Shown here one piece after another: positions 19,428-27,783 of a DNA stretch of 28,259 nucleotides. Where the stretch lies: the IMG/VR virus record IMGVR_UViG_3300032561_000100, positions 1 through 28,259 of that record. One strand, given 5' to 3'. Under the pieces are notes generated by a model that was given only the letters and a program-made list of their open reading frames with translations, made no database searches and was not told where the DNA came from. The stretch comes from a virus. Position numbers and translations under genes: made by a program. Position 1 is the stretch's first letter. The number at the start of each line of letters is the position of its first letter.

Positions 19428-19458
19428 TTAACCAGTAACACAAACAAAGGAAAACGTT

Positions 19459-20010
19459 ATGCCAGACTTACAAACTGAAGTATCTAAAATCATCAATAGC
19501 TGGAACTTACCAGCCGAAGAAGTGAAGACAACCGCTGAGTTGTCCTCGGAAAAGAAAGGGCTTAGTGAACGAGTGTATGAATTCATTAAGTCAACCCCTA
19601 AGTGTACGCTAGAAGACATCCGTGTTAAGTTTGGTGTGCCTCATGACGATGTTGGGGGTATCGCCACTTCCCTTAAGTCTTTGTACGATCGTCAATTAAT
19701 TGGGCGCTCACAAGAACCCAATAAAAACTATCGTGGCTTTGGTCGACGCATGGTGTTCGTATACTGGGCGGTATCTGATACTTACACTACAAAGATTAAA
19801 GGCTTATACAGCAAGAAGAATCGCAATGTAAAGATAGAAGCCAAGAAAAAGCCTGTGGTTAAGGCTGCCTTTAAGGGCGTGTCTAAACCCGCGGTCCCCC
19901 CTACTCAAGGTACTTTTGATGCGCAGGCTTTTGTTAACTCGCTCAATATCTATGATGCTCGCCATGTATGGGGCTTACTTGATATTGTGTTTGGTAAGCA
20001 AGGTAAGTAA
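19459..20010 (+). CDS. Winged-helix DNA-binding protein
   Basis: A 183-residue protein. Residues about 35-78 look like a winged helix: SERVYEFIKSTPKCTLEDIR, VKFGVPHDDVGGIATSLKSL and YDRQLIGRSQ (helix-turn-helix followed by wing). The middle (103-145) is basic and Lys-rich, and the C-terminus (NSLNIYDARHVWGLLDIVFG) is a helical region. AAAGGAAA precedes the ATG. It leads the DNA-replication gene row and may regulate it. Confidence 0.6.
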   Translation: MPDLQTEVSKIINSWNLPAEEVKTTAELSSEKKGLSERVYEFIKSTPKCTLEDIRVKFGVPHDDVGGIATSLKSLYDRQLIGRSQEPNKNYRGFGRRMVFVYWAVSDTYTTKIKGLYSKKNRNVKIEAKKKPVVKAAFKGVSKPAVPPTQGTFDAQAFVNSLNIYDARHVWGLLDIVFGKQGK

Positions 20011-20306
20011 TGACAATCTTCGCAACCCAGCATATTAGAGATAAAGCTGATATATCTTGGGGCGAAGAGTATGTGTTGGGCTTGGTCGAAATGACTGAGC
20101 CCATCAACACCACCCGCATCCAAGCGTTAGTGCTTAAGCAAGGTGCGATGGTATACTCCACCGCCCAGTACCACATAGAACAGGCAATCGCTAAGAGCTT
20201 TATCCGCAAGCACAAAGATAAGGAAGATGGGCGCATTGTCTACCACTCATTAACGGAGAAAGGAAAGAAGCTAATGGAGAAATTGAGAGATGCGGAACAA
20301 CGATGA
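20010..20306 (+). CDS. Winged-helix (MarR-like) protein
   Basis: A 98-residue protein. VLGLVEMTEPINTTRIQALV, then YHIEQAIAKSFIRKHKDKED, then GRIVYHSLTEKGKKLMEKL fit the MarR-type winged helix: helices, recognition helix, wing with D-R-x-V, and final LT-x-G-x-x-L helix. Overlaps the previous stop by one base (TAATG). Likely a small DNA-binding regulator or replication accessory. Confidence 0.6.
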   Translation: MTIFATQHIRDKADISWGEEYVLGLVEMTEPINTTRIQALVLKQGAMVYSTAQYHIEQAIAKSFIRKHKDKEDGRIVYHSLTEKGKKLMEKLRDAEQR

Positions 20307-20611
20307 GCGCCACACCCGAGTCAAAAGTAAAGAAGAAAGTCGTCAATGTTCTTAAAGATTATGGGGCGTATTATTTCTACCCTGTTACTGGAGGCTTTGG
20401 GCGTAGTGGTGTACCTGATATTGTGGCTTGTTACCTTGGTTTCTTTATTGCTATCGAGTGTAAAGCGGGTAATAACAAACCTACGCCTTTACAGGAAGCG
20501 CAGATGGCGCAGATAAGACAGGCTGGTGGCACTGCTGTCTGGGTCAACGAGGACAATATACATATAGTAGATAGCTGGTTACAGCATGTAAAGGAAACTT
20601 ATGGACGCTAA
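20303..20611 (+). CDS. VRR-NUC domain nuclease
   Basis: A 102-residue single-domain PD-(D/E)xK nuclease of the VRR-NUC type. Glu6 (PESKV), GVPDIV with Asp39, and IECKAG with Glu52 and Lys54 form the active site; TPLQEAQMAQIRQAGG is the characteristic helix. In phages these are thought to act on branched or damaged DNA (FAN1 relatives). It overlaps the MarR-like gene by 4 bases. Confidence 0.88.
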   Translation: MSATPESKVKKKVVNVLKDYGAYYFYPVTGGFGRSGVPDIVACYLGFFIAIECKAGNNKPTPLQEAQMAQIRQAGGTAVWVNEDNIHIVDSWLQHVKETYGR

Positions 20612-20828
20612 AAATACCTTACAGGCAATAACAGCAATTTTAAAAGACTGCCTAGATGAAAATAAAAATGCCTGTGTTGTTGTTGTAGGGTATGACTATG
20701 ATTCAGAAATGGTAAAGGTTTACGGGCTTAACATTGAAGAGTGGGAAGTCTCCGATCTTTTACAAGATGCAGCAGATACAACAGGCCAGTTCGTAGAACA
20801 GCTAATGGCTAGTAGAACATTAAACTAA
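20601..20828 (+). CDS. 75-residue acidic protein of unknown function
   Basis: Starts MDAKNTLQAITAILKDCLDE; a strand NACVVVVGYDY then helix EEWEVSDLLQDAADTTGQF. Overlaps the nuclease end by 11 bases. No family recognised. Confidence 0.55.
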   Translation: MDAKNTLQAITAILKDCLDENKNACVVVVGYDYDSEMVKVYGLNIEEWEVSDLLQDAADTTGQFVEQLMASRTLN

Positions 20829-20837
20829 GGAAAGCAA

Positions 20838-21029
20838 ATGGTTACAAAAACTAAAAACGCAAAAGTATATAAAAAGATTCTCGAGCAGGATAAATCTGAT
20901 CCAATCAAATGGGCACAACCTCGCGTAGTGGGAACTACGGTCATCTTTAAACCATCCAACCATCCCCGCGCACGCGACATTGCAACATTCAGAAACATTC
21001 CAAGCTTGGTTACAGGAGGTCGCCCATGA
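20838..21029 (+). CDS. 63-residue basic protein of unknown function
   Basis: Starts MVTKTKNAKVYKKILEQDKS; basic, with ARDIATFRNIP near its end. AAGGAAAG precedes the ATG; overlaps the next start by 4 bases. No family recognised. Confidence 0.55.
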   Translation: MVTKTKNAKVYKKILEQDKSDPIKWAQPRVVGTTVIFKPSNHPRARDIATFRNIPSLVTGGRP

Positions 21030-21235
21030 GAACACCATACAACACAGGCAAAATTAAAATTGGTAGCAACTACAACCCTGACCTACGCCCAGCTATTGAC
21101 GGCGATATGGAATACCTACAGACAGCGCTGATTGGTGACATCAAAAAAATCAAACTGGCGCGTCTGATGTGGTTGGTATACGGGGCCTCACTTATTGGCG
21201 TAGCACTATATATGTGGTTGGGGGCGGCTAGATGA
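21026..21235 (+). CDS. 69-residue protein with C-terminal transmembrane helix
   Basis: Starts MRTPYNTGKIKIGSNYNPDL; the last 22 residues (LMWLVYGASLIGVALYMWLG) are hydrophobic, suggesting a tail-anchored membrane protein. AGGAGG precedes the ATG, and the stop overlaps the polymerase start by 4 bases. Function unknown. Confidence 0.55.
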   Translation: MRTPYNTGKIKIGSNYNPDLRPAIDGDMEYLQTALIGDIKKIKLARLMWLVYGASLIGVALYMWLGAAR

Positions 21236-23217
21236 GCAAACCTTTTGACCGCATACTGGTCGTGGACTTTGAAACAAGATGGTCAAAGTCTGATTACACA
21301 CTATCTAAAATGACAACGGAGGAATACATACGCGATGATAGATTTAAAGCATTCGGTATTGGCTGGAAAGAGTACGGACAAGAAGGGTTTTATTGGGTCA
21401 CACACGATAACTTACCGCAATGGGTTGAGTCGATTGATTGGAGTAGGACTGCGGTACTTGCGCACAACGCTCAGTTTGATGTGGCAATTCTTAGTTGGGT
21501 ATATAAAGTACAACCAGCGTTTATTTTTGACTCTCTTTCAATGGCTCGAGCACTCCGCGGTGTGGAGGTGGGTAACAGCCTTAAAATTCTTGCCGCATAT
21601 TACGGTCTCCCTCCTAAAGGAGAAGCTGTTCATGATACTGACGGTTTGGAAGAGCTACCGCAAAATGTAGAGGACGAGTTGGCGGCATACTGTCTTCATG
21701 ATGTATTTTTATGCGAAGAAATATTTAATATTTTGAATGCTGAACTTGAAGGCGGATACCCTAAGAGTGAGTTAAAACTAATAGACATGACGCTCAGAAT
21801 GTTTACCGACCCTGTTCTTGAGCTAGATAAGGAGATGCTAAATGAAGCCATTGTCGACGAACGCAGCAAGCGCGAAGCGATTCTTAAAAAAGTTAACATT
21901 GATGAAACGGCGTTGGCTAGTAACGATCAGTTTGCTGGAGTCCTTGAGGCGCTCGGGGTATCCCCCCCAAAGAAAATTAGCAAAACGACTGGTAAAGAAG
22001 CTTTTGCATTCGCTAAAACGGATGCCCTCTTCCAAGCATTGCTTAATTCAGACAACGAAGACGTATCACTTATTTGTGAAGCAAGGCTTAAAGTTAAGTC
22101 GACGCTTGAACGAACGAGAGCGCAGAGGTTCATCGATATATCGCAACGAGGTACACTTCCTGTCCCGCTCAACTACTACGGAGCGCACACAGGTCGTTGG
22201 TCGGCGAGCAAAGGCTCGGGCCTTAATTTACAAAACCTCAAGCGGGGGTCTTTTCTACGCAAAAGTATTCAAGCGCCGGAAGGCTATACCTTGGTGGTCT
22301 GCGATCTCTCCCAAATCGAGCCCCGAGTACTTGCGTACCTTGCGGACTTTACGCCTCTTCTCACGATCTTTTCCTCCGGGCAGGATGCGTATGCCGCGTT
22401 TGGCGCGCAGATGTTTGGCATTCCTACCCTTACCAAAGACACCCATCCCGATCTCCGCCAGTCAGCTAAATCGGCGCTTCTAGGTTGCGGCTATGGTATG
22501 GGTTGGGCTAGCTTTGCGGCGCAGTTATTAACTGGCTTCCTTGGCGCTCCACCTACTATGTACGATAAGGCTTTTGCCAAACAGCTAGGTGTTACTGGTC
22601 AGGATATGCAAGACTTTATTAGCTGGGAAAAAAACCTAGAGAAGATGAATGAGATACCTCATACATGCACTAAGGACGAGTTGCTTATTCATTGCGTTGC
22701 AGCAAAAAAGATCATTGATATTTACCGAGCCACATCGCAGGATGTTGTGGCCTTTTGGCAACTGTGTAACGACTCTATCCTTTCATGCTTGTCTAGGGGT
22801 AAGGAATATAAATATAAATGTATTACATTTAAGAAAGAAGCTATTGAACTACCGAGTGGCTTATCTATCCGCTACCCTAACCTTGAAGGACATGCAGACA
22901 ACAAGGGTAGAGTCCAGTGGCAGTATGGTGGAGACGCTAAAAACAAGCCTAAGAAACTGTACGGTGGTAAAATAGTAGAAAATATTGTGCAAGCAGTAGC
23001 ACGATGTGTCATGACGGATGGTATGTTACGGATTCAAAGGAGATATCCGTGCGTATTAACTGTGCATGATGAAGTTGTAGTACTAGTCCCCGAGTCAGAA
23101 GCTAAAGAAGCTGAAACTTGGGTATACGCGCAGATGGTCACAGAACCTAAATACATGTCAGGAATCCCTCTTGACGCTGAGACCGGCTGTGCCAAACGAT
23201 ACGGAGAAGCGAAGTGA
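21232..23217 (+). CDS. DNA polymerase, family A, with 3'-5' exonuclease
   Basis: A 661-residue replicative polymerase. Exonuclease motifs: VVDFET (Asp12, Glu14), HNAQFD (78-83), YCLHD (153-157). Polymerase motifs: A, CDLSQIEPR (Asp358, Glu363); B, RQSAKSALLGCGYG (Arg409, Lys413, Tyr421); C, VHDEV (His612, Asp613, Glu614). The residue equivalent to E. coli Phe762 is Leu417, a substitution known from many phages and linked in the literature to slow, accurate synthesis and perhaps a temperate habit. No 5'-3' exonuclease domain, as usual for phage forms. Flanked by nuclease and helicase genes. Confidence 0.95.
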   Translation: MSKPFDRILVVDFETRWSKSDYTLSKMTTEEYIRDDRFKAFGIGWKEYGQEGFYWVTHDNLPQWVESIDWSRTAVLAHNAQFDVAILSWVYKVQPAFIFDSLSMARALRGVEVGNSLKILAAYYGLPPKGEAVHDTDGLEELPQNVEDELAAYCLHDVFLCEEIFNILNAELEGGYPKSELKLIDMTLRMFTDPVLELDKEMLNEAIVDERSKREAILKKVNIDETALASNDQFAGVLEALGVSPPKKISKTTGKEAFAFAKTDALFQALLNSDNEDVSLICEARLKVKSTLERTRAQRFIDISQRGTLPVPLNYYGAHTGRWSASKGSGLNLQNLKRGSFLRKSIQAPEGYTLVVCDLSQIEPRVLAYLADFTPLLTIFSSGQDAYAAFGAQMFGIPTLTKDTHPDLRQSAKSALLGCGYGMGWASFAAQLLTGFLGAPPTMYDKAFAKQLGVTGQDMQDFISWEKNLEKMNEIPHTCTKDELLIHCVAAKKIIDIYRATSQDVVAFWQLCNDSILSCLSRGKEYKYKCITFKKEAIELPSGLSIRYPNLEGHADNKGRVQWQYGGDAKNKPKKLYGGKIVENIVQAVARCVMTDGMLRIQRRYPCVLTVHDEVVVLVPESEAKEAETWVYAQMVTEPKYMSGIPLDAETGCAKRYGEAK

Positions 23218-23510
23218 AAAAACAATACGCAGTACCAAAAGAAATAAAGATAGGTAACCGCAAAATTAAAATTGCTGTGTATGACGATGTGTTTGTAGGT
23301 AGGGCTGAGTGTCGCGGGGCTTACTGTTTTACCGACCACACGATTTCCATTGCCAAGCAAGCGGCAACTCGCCAGCATAATACCTTATGGCATGAGATCA
23401 CCCACGCCATTCTCTACGATATGGGCGAGAGCAAACTTAACCACAACGAGAAATTTGTTAGTGGGTTTGCAGACCGCCTTGAACAAGCTATACGGACAGC
23501 GAAATTCTAA
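23214..23510 (+). CDS. Zinc metallopeptidase-like protein (HExxH)
   Basis: A 98-residue protein with HEITHAIL (HExxH at 60-64) and a downstream Glu (NEKFVSGFADRL) that could be the third zinc ligand, as in ImmA/IrrE- and SprT-related peptidases. The N-terminal half gives short strands. In phages such proteins may cleave repressors or act on DNA-protein links. Overlaps the polymerase gene by 4 bases, supporting a replication-linked role; the substrate is unknown. Confidence 0.7.
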   Translation: MKKQYAVPKEIKIGNRKIKIAVYDDVFVGRAECRGAYCFTDHTISIAKQAATRQHNTLWHEITHAILYDMGESKLNHNEKFVSGFADRLEQAIRTAKF

Positions 23511-24181
23511 TGGATAAAATTAAGTGGAGTCATTCAGGACTCAAGGATTACGAAGGTTGTGCTCGGCGGTTTCAAGAAGTTAAAGTACTTAAAAACTACC
23601 CCTTCACTGACACAGTTCACACTATCTACGGTAAACAAGTACATGAGTCGGCTGAGTTATATATTAGGGACGGTAAAGAGTTGCCCCCCGAGCATGCATT
23701 CATGAAGCCTGTACTGGATAGCTTACTTAAGAAAGAAGGACGCAAACTTACGGAGTACGAAATGGGGGTGAGAGAAGATTTAACCCCTTGCGATTTCAAG
23801 GCAGATGATGTTTGGGCGCGCGGTATTGCTGACTTACTTATTATTGATGACGACGGCTTAAAAGCTTGGGTCATCGACTATAAGACCGGCAATAACAAGT
23901 ACCCCGATAAAGACCAGTTAATTCTAATGTCGTTAATGGTCTTTGCGCACTTCCCACATATACGCCAAGTTAATTCAGCGTTGTTGTTTGTGGTTAAAGG
24001 TACGGCAGTAAAACAAAAAATGATGTTAGAAGATGTAGATTTTCATTGGTGGCGCTATCGTGAACGAGTTGCGAAGTTGGCTAGTAGTTATAGCACAGGG
24101 GTTTGGAACCCAACATCTTCTGGTCTTTGCAAGCAGCATTGTCCTGTGATATCATGCGAATTTAACGGGAAACATAAATGA
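23510..24181 (+). CDS. Cas4/RecB-like Fe-S exonuclease (PD-(D/E)xK)
   Basis: A 223-residue nuclease. WSHSGLKDYEGC (Cys17) and KQVHES (conserved His) lie at the N-terminus; GIADLLIIDDDGLKAWVIDY holds the Asp and then DYKTG gives the D-x-K catalytic pair. The C-terminus GLCKQHCPVISC provides three Cys, which with Cys17 form a 4Cys Fe-S cluster, as in Cas4 and AddB. Length fits single-domain phage Cas4-like exonucleases. It follows the metallopeptidase with a 1-base overlap and probably processes DNA ends in recombination or replication. Confidence 0.8.
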   Translation: MDKIKWSHSGLKDYEGCARRFQEVKVLKNYPFTDTVHTIYGKQVHESAELYIRDGKELPPEHAFMKPVLDSLLKKEGRKLTEYEMGVREDLTPCDFKADDVWARGIADLLIIDDDGLKAWVIDYKTGNNKYPDKDQLILMSLMVFAHFPHIRQVNSALLFVVKGTAVKQKMMLEDVDFHWWRYRERVAKLASSYSTGVWNPTSSGLCKQHCPVISCEFNGKHK

Positions 24182-24678
24182 GCATACACACTAAAGTCAT
24201 AGTAGGTAAAAAGTACGGCAGGCTAACAGTTTTAGCGCGTGTCGGTAGCACAGCTCGCGGAGCTGCTTTATGGTCATGCCTATGTGATTGTGGAACTAAA
24301 AAAGTTCAAAGGTCTGATCAACTAACTAAAGGAACTTCTGTCAGTTGTGGGTGCTATAGGCAAGAGCAGGCTTCCCTAAGAAATAAAACGCATGGGCTGA
24401 CGAACACTTTTGAGTTTAGCGTATGGACAGCAATGAAAAAACGCTGTTCTTATGAAAAGCACCCTCGGTATCACAGGTACGGCGGGCGTGGTATTACTGT
24501 TTGCAAACGCTGGGAAAAGTTTGAAAACTTTTACGCTGATATGGGTAAATGCCCAATTAAAAACGGTTCCATAGAACGAATCAATAACGATAAAGGATAC
24601 ATGCCATCTAACTGTAAATGGATCTTAAAAACAGAACAATCGCGCAACCGAAATTGCGTCAGAAAGGAAAATATATGA
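24178..24678 (+). CDS. HNH-type homing endonuclease-like protein
   Basis: A 166-residue protein of the phage family with a Cys-rich start (YGRLTVL, CLCDCG, SCGC), then HGLTNT, VWTAMKKRCS, YGGRGITVC, WEKFENFYADMG and, at the end, IERINNDKGYMPSNCKW: the DN-x-G-Y-x-P-x-NC-x-W motif of this HNH-related endonuclease group. Such enzymes are usually free-standing mobile elements that insert between phage genes. Overlaps the nuclease gene by 4 bases. Confidence 0.78.
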   Translation: MSIHTKVIVGKKYGRLTVLARVGSTARGAALWSCLCDCGTKKVQRSDQLTKGTSVSCGCYRQEQASLRNKTHGLTNTFEFSVWTAMKKRCSYEKHPRYHRYGGRGITVCKRWEKFENFYADMGKCPIKNGSIERINNDKGYMPSNCKWILKTEQSRNRNCVRKENI

Positions 24679-24932
24679 CATATAAACGTGATTACAAAGC
24701 CGAGTATGCAAACTACGACGGCACAGAAGCAGTAAAAAAGAAACGCGCCCAGCGCAATAAAGCAAGACGCATGCTGGAAAAAGAAGGCGTAGTTCATAAA
24801 GGTGACGGCAAAGATGTAGACCACACCAAGCCGTTAAGTAAAGGCGGTAAGACGGTGCGAAGTAACCTCAGAGCAAAGAGTGCCAGCGCCAATAGAAGTT
24901 TTGCAAGAAAATCAGACGGCTCAATCAAATAG
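24675..24932 (+). CDS. Small HNH-like protein
   Basis: An 85-residue basic protein, MTYKRDYKAEYANYDGTEAV..., with the motif KDVDHTKPLSKGGKTVRSNL: an HNH-type D-H plus the GG and N, lacking the usual final His/Asn helix in full form. Start ATG 24675 has AAAGGAAA upstream and overlaps the previous stop by 4 bases; a longer frame from 24618 is out of frame with its neighbour and rejected. Possibly an active short HNH nuclease. Confidence 0.7.
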   Translation: MTYKRDYKAEYANYDGTEAVKKKRAQRNKARRMLEKEGVVHKGDGKDVDHTKPLSKGGKTVRSNLRAKSASANRSFARKSDGSIK

Positions 24933-24940
24933 GAGGATAT

Positions 24941-25396
24941 ATGAGCACAAACGAAGGAGCAGGTACAGGCTATAACTGGCATACAGATGATACGGTAACT
25001 AAGATACCGTTAAGAATTCCACAACAACCCGCAATACCAGAGGCGGGTGGGATAGGCGATGTTAGTAGTACAGCCAAAGGATCAGGCGCTAGGTATAACG
25101 GAGGTAAACCGGACTTTAGTTTGATACCTTTAGTTACTCTTGAAGAAGAAGCTAGAGTATGGATGTACGGCGCTAAAAAGTACGCCGCCCATAACTGGAT
25201 GAAAGGGATGCCTTGGTCTGTCCCACTAGCGTGCGCTTTGCGCCACATTGCCGCTTGGCAGGCTGGGGAAGATATTGATTCTGAATCAGGGCAAACCCAT
25301 TTGGCTCACGCCATGTGTAATCTAAGAATGCTAATGCTTTATACAAACACATACCCCGAGGGTGACGACCGACCACCTAAGGAACTAATGCCATGA
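24941..25396 (+). CDS. MazG-like dATP/dGTP diphosphohydrolase-related protein (DUF5664-type)
   Basis: A 151-residue protein. After a Gly-rich, poorly conserved 45-residue start, the rest matches the phage DUF5664 pattern: ARYNGGKPDFSLIP, EEEARVWMYGAKKYAAHNW, CALRHIAAWQAGEDID and SESGQTHLAHAMCNLRMLML. The Glu clusters and the RH..AW..GE.D/ESG..HL.HA..N motif resemble the metal-binding site of all-alpha NTP pyrophosphohydrolases, of which a phage relative (MazZ) converts dGTP to dGMP for base-modified DNA. Its substrate here is unknown, and no purZ-like gene is visible in this window. AGGAGG lies before the ATG. Confidence 0.75.
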   Translation: MSTNEGAGTGYNWHTDDTVTKIPLRIPQQPAIPEAGGIGDVSSTAKGSGARYNGGKPDFSLIPLVTLEEEARVWMYGAKKYAAHNWMKGMPWSVPLACALRHIAAWQAGEDIDSESGQTHLAHAMCNLRMLMLYTNTYPEGDDRPPKELMP

Positions 25397-25512
25397 GTTT
25401 TACAATCATGCAGCATGATGGCACGAAAGTTATTCAATGGTTCTTTAATACAGATGAACTTATTAAATCCATGTTGGATAACCCCAGAGATGTGTATTGG
25501 AGAAATTCTTAA
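25393..25512 (+). CDS. 39-residue protein of unknown function
   Basis: Starts MSFTIMQHDGTKVIQWFFNT and ends YWRNS. Overlaps the previous stop by 4 bases (ATGA) and abuts the helicase gene exactly, with no intervening base; so tight packing supports a real gene. No family recognised. Confidence 0.5.
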   Translation: MSFTIMQHDGTKVIQWFFNTDELIKSMLDNPRDVYWRNS

Positions 25513-27075
25513 ATGCAAATTATAGAAAACAAAGCATTAGTATTTAGAACAAGAGACCCCGATAAGTACAGCATCATACCCCGCAGTAAAGTAGTAGGTG
25601 AACAAAACGGTGTGTATGAAATGGCAGTATTTTGGGGGTTAGACGAAACTAGAGTATTAAGAAATTTAGGGGTTAAAGATGTAGTATCCCCGATAACGGC
25701 TAGATATGATTGGCCTGGTCGCCATCGTCCTTTTTCGCACCAAATAGAAACAGCATCTTTCTTAACGCTACACCCCAAAGCATTTGTGTTCAATGATCCG
25801 GGTACGGGTAAAACCCTTAGCGCCTTATGGGCGGCTGACTATCTTATGCGATTAAAGAAAGTACGGCGGTGTTTAATTCTATGTCCGCTGTCTATTATGC
25901 ATGACGCTTGGATGAGTGGTATATCAAGTAGCATAATCCATAGATCCGCAATTGTGGCGCACCATGCTCAGGCTAGTCGACGTATAGAAATGGTACAAGG
26001 CGATTATGAGTTTGTAATAGTCAATTATGATGGGCTCAATCTTATTGCCGATGAAGTTGCGATGGACGGGCGGTTTGATTTGGTCATAGTAGATGAAGCA
26101 AACGCATACAAAAACTCTTCTACTAAACGGTGGAAATCGTTAAACAAAATCGTCCGTCCTGATTCATTACTGTGGATGATGACTGGTACCCCATCAGCGC
26201 AATCTCCCGTGGATGCGTATGGCTTGGCTCGGTTAGTTAATCCTTCTGGCGTCCCTAAGTTTGCTACTGCATGGCGCGATAAGGTTATGAAAAAACTAAC
26301 GCAGTTTAAATGGGTTCCAAAAAGCGGTGCGGCAGAGGCAGTATTTGATGCGCTTCAACCCGCCATTCGGTTTACCAAAGAAGAGTGCACAGACCTGCCA
26401 CCTGTGATTACCGTTACCCGTGAAATACCACTAACCCCACAGCAAGTCAAGTACTATAAGTTGCTTAAGGAAAGAATGGTTATGCAGGCATCAGGGGAAA
26501 CCATTACTGCGGTAAATGCCGCGGCAGGCGTATCAAAGCTTTTGCAGATATCAGCGGGCGCTGCTTATACAGACGCGCATGAAGTAGTGGAGTTTGATTG
26601 CGCGCCCCGCTTGAATGTTTTGCTAGAAGTGTTGGAAGAAACCAACAGAAAGGTTATTGTCTTTGCACCATTTAGGCACAGCATTGAAACGATCCACACC
26701 TATTTACTTAAGCACAATATAGGCTCTGAGGTTATTCATGGTGACGTATCCGTAAATAAACGCACGGATATTTTTAAACGGTTCCAAACTGAACCAAACC
26801 CGCGTATACTAGTTGTTCAGCCCCAATCAGCTTCTCATGGGGTGACGCTTACCGCCGCGGATACAGTAGTGTTTTACGGCCCCGTTATGTCTGTAGAAAC
26901 CTACCTACAGTGTATTGCTAGAGCAGATCGTATTGGTCAGACCAGTACAAATGTTACTGTGATACACTTGCAAGGTAGCGATATAGAAAAGCGGATGTTT
27001 GCTCAACTAGAGAAGCGTGTTGAAGGGCACGATATTCTGCTGAATTTGTATAAGGAGGAAGTTGGTTTAAATTAA
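25513..27075 (+). CDS. SNF2-family helicase
   Basis: A 520-residue superfamily 2 ATPase of the SNF2/Rad54 type. Motif I DPGTGKT (95-101), II DEAN (194-197), III TGTP (224-227), and late motifs around HGVTLTAADTVVF and IARADRIGQT (468-477, motif VI). The first 75 residues are a phage-specific start. Such enzymes translocate on double-stranded DNA and, in phages, act in replication or recombination. It is the only helicase gene in the window and follows the polymerase, so it is probably part of the replication set, though SNF2 members rarely serve as replicative helicases. Confidence 0.9.
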   Translation: MQIIENKALVFRTRDPDKYSIIPRSKVVGEQNGVYEMAVFWGLDETRVLRNLGVKDVVSPITARYDWPGRHRPFSHQIETASFLTLHPKAFVFNDPGTGKTLSALWAADYLMRLKKVRRCLILCPLSIMHDAWMSGISSSIIHRSAIVAHHAQASRRIEMVQGDYEFVIVNYDGLNLIADEVAMDGRFDLVIVDEANAYKNSSTKRWKSLNKIVRPDSLLWMMTGTPSAQSPVDAYGLARLVNPSGVPKFATAWRDKVMKKLTQFKWVPKSGAAEAVFDALQPAIRFTKEECTDLPPVITVTREIPLTPQQVKYYKLLKERMVMQASGETITAVNAAAGVSKLLQISAGAAYTDAHEVVEFDCAPRLNVLLEVLEETNRKVIVFAPFRHSIETIHTYLLKHNIGSEVIHGDVSVNKRTDIFKRFQTEPNPRILVVQPQSASHGVTLTAADTVVFYGPVMSVETYLQCIARADRIGQTSTNVTVIHLQGSDIEKRMFAQLEKRVEGHDILLNLYKEEVGLN

Positions 27076-27089
27076 AACCTATATTTAGG

Positions 27090-27118
27090 TTGTACAGTTG
27101 TCTGCATTTATGTATAAT
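27090..27118 (+). promoter_or_regulatory. Candidate promoter before the 134-residue gene
   Basis: A consensus -10 TATAAT (27113-27118) lies 17 bases after TTGTAC (27090-27095), in the 62-base gap following the helicase gene. The -35 is imperfect (3 of 6). The start would be near 27125, giving a very short leader. Confidence 0.5.
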
Positions 27119-27137
27119 TATTGACAAAGGAGGAAGT

Positions 27138-27542
27138 ATGTCAGACGAAAATATCCCGCTAGACAAACTAGCAAAAGTGTATCGCAAGATATACGCACGA
27201 GTAAACGAGCTTACGACGCAATACGAGTCACAGCTCGAAGCCTTAAAAGCGCAACAGGAAGAAATAAAGAACGCTATGAAAGATCAGATGGTGGCGCTCG
27301 GACTTCAGTCTGTAAAAACTGACGAAGGCACAATTATCCTGTCGCAAAAGACACGCTACTACACAGATGACTGGGATTCATTTAAGACATTTGTTGTAGA
27401 GCATGATGCCCTAGACTTGTTTGAGAAGCGTATTGCTCAAAAGAATATGGCGATGTTCTTAGATGAAAATCCTGGGGTTGTTCCAATGGGGTTAAACTCT
27501 ATGTCCGAAGTATCAGTATCAGTACGCAAACCAACTAAATAA
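27138..27542 (+). CDS. Conserved phage protein with coiled-coil N-terminus
   Basis: A 134-residue protein. The ATG at 27138 has AAGGAGGAA 7 bases upstream; a longer frame from 27090 would overlap the promoter and is rejected. Residues 8-50 form a helical, coiled-coil segment (YARVNELTTQYESQLEAL); then comes a small beta domain with KTDEGTIILSQKTRYYTDDW, and a final region (RIAQKNMAMFLDE, PMGLN). Similar proteins are common in phages, encoded next to nucleic-acid-binding and recombination genes. Function unknown. Confidence 0.6.
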   Translation: MSDENIPLDKLAKVYRKIYARVNELTTQYESQLEALKAQQEEIKNAMKDQMVALGLQSVKTDEGTIILSQKTRYYTDDWDSFKTFVVEHDALDLFEKRIAQKNMAMFLDENPGVVPMGLNSMSEVSVSVRKPTK

Positions 27543-27552
27543 GGAGAAGTAA

Positions 27553-27783
27553 GTGGAAACATTATCCCCAGCGCAACAAGAAGCAGTAGAACAGGCGTCA
27601 CGAAACATTTGGCTAGAAATTGAGCTACGCAAAACAGCTCTTGAAAGAGCAGTAAGCCACTTGTACGAAGGAGACGCATACGAAGTAACTGAAGTAGCAG
27701 AAGTATTTTTACAATTTTTACAGGTAGGCGCAGCTATTGTTAGGCCAACCGCATTTAAAGAAGGAGCAGCAACAAATGAGTAA
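27553..27783 (+). CDS. 76-residue protein of unknown function (GTG start)
   Basis: GTG start at 27553 with AAGGAG upstream: METLSPAQQEAVEQASRNIW, then a helix with LYEGDAYEVTEVAEVF. Overlaps the next gene by 8 bases. No family recognised. Confidence 0.55.
   Translation: METLSPAQQEAVEQASRNIWLEIELRKTALERAVSHLYEGDAYEVTEVAEVFLQFLQVGAAIVRPTAFKEGAATNE

Noticed and set aside
27090-27137. Extended start of the 134-residue gene
   Set aside because: It covers the candidate promoter; AAGGAGGAA precedes ATG 27138.
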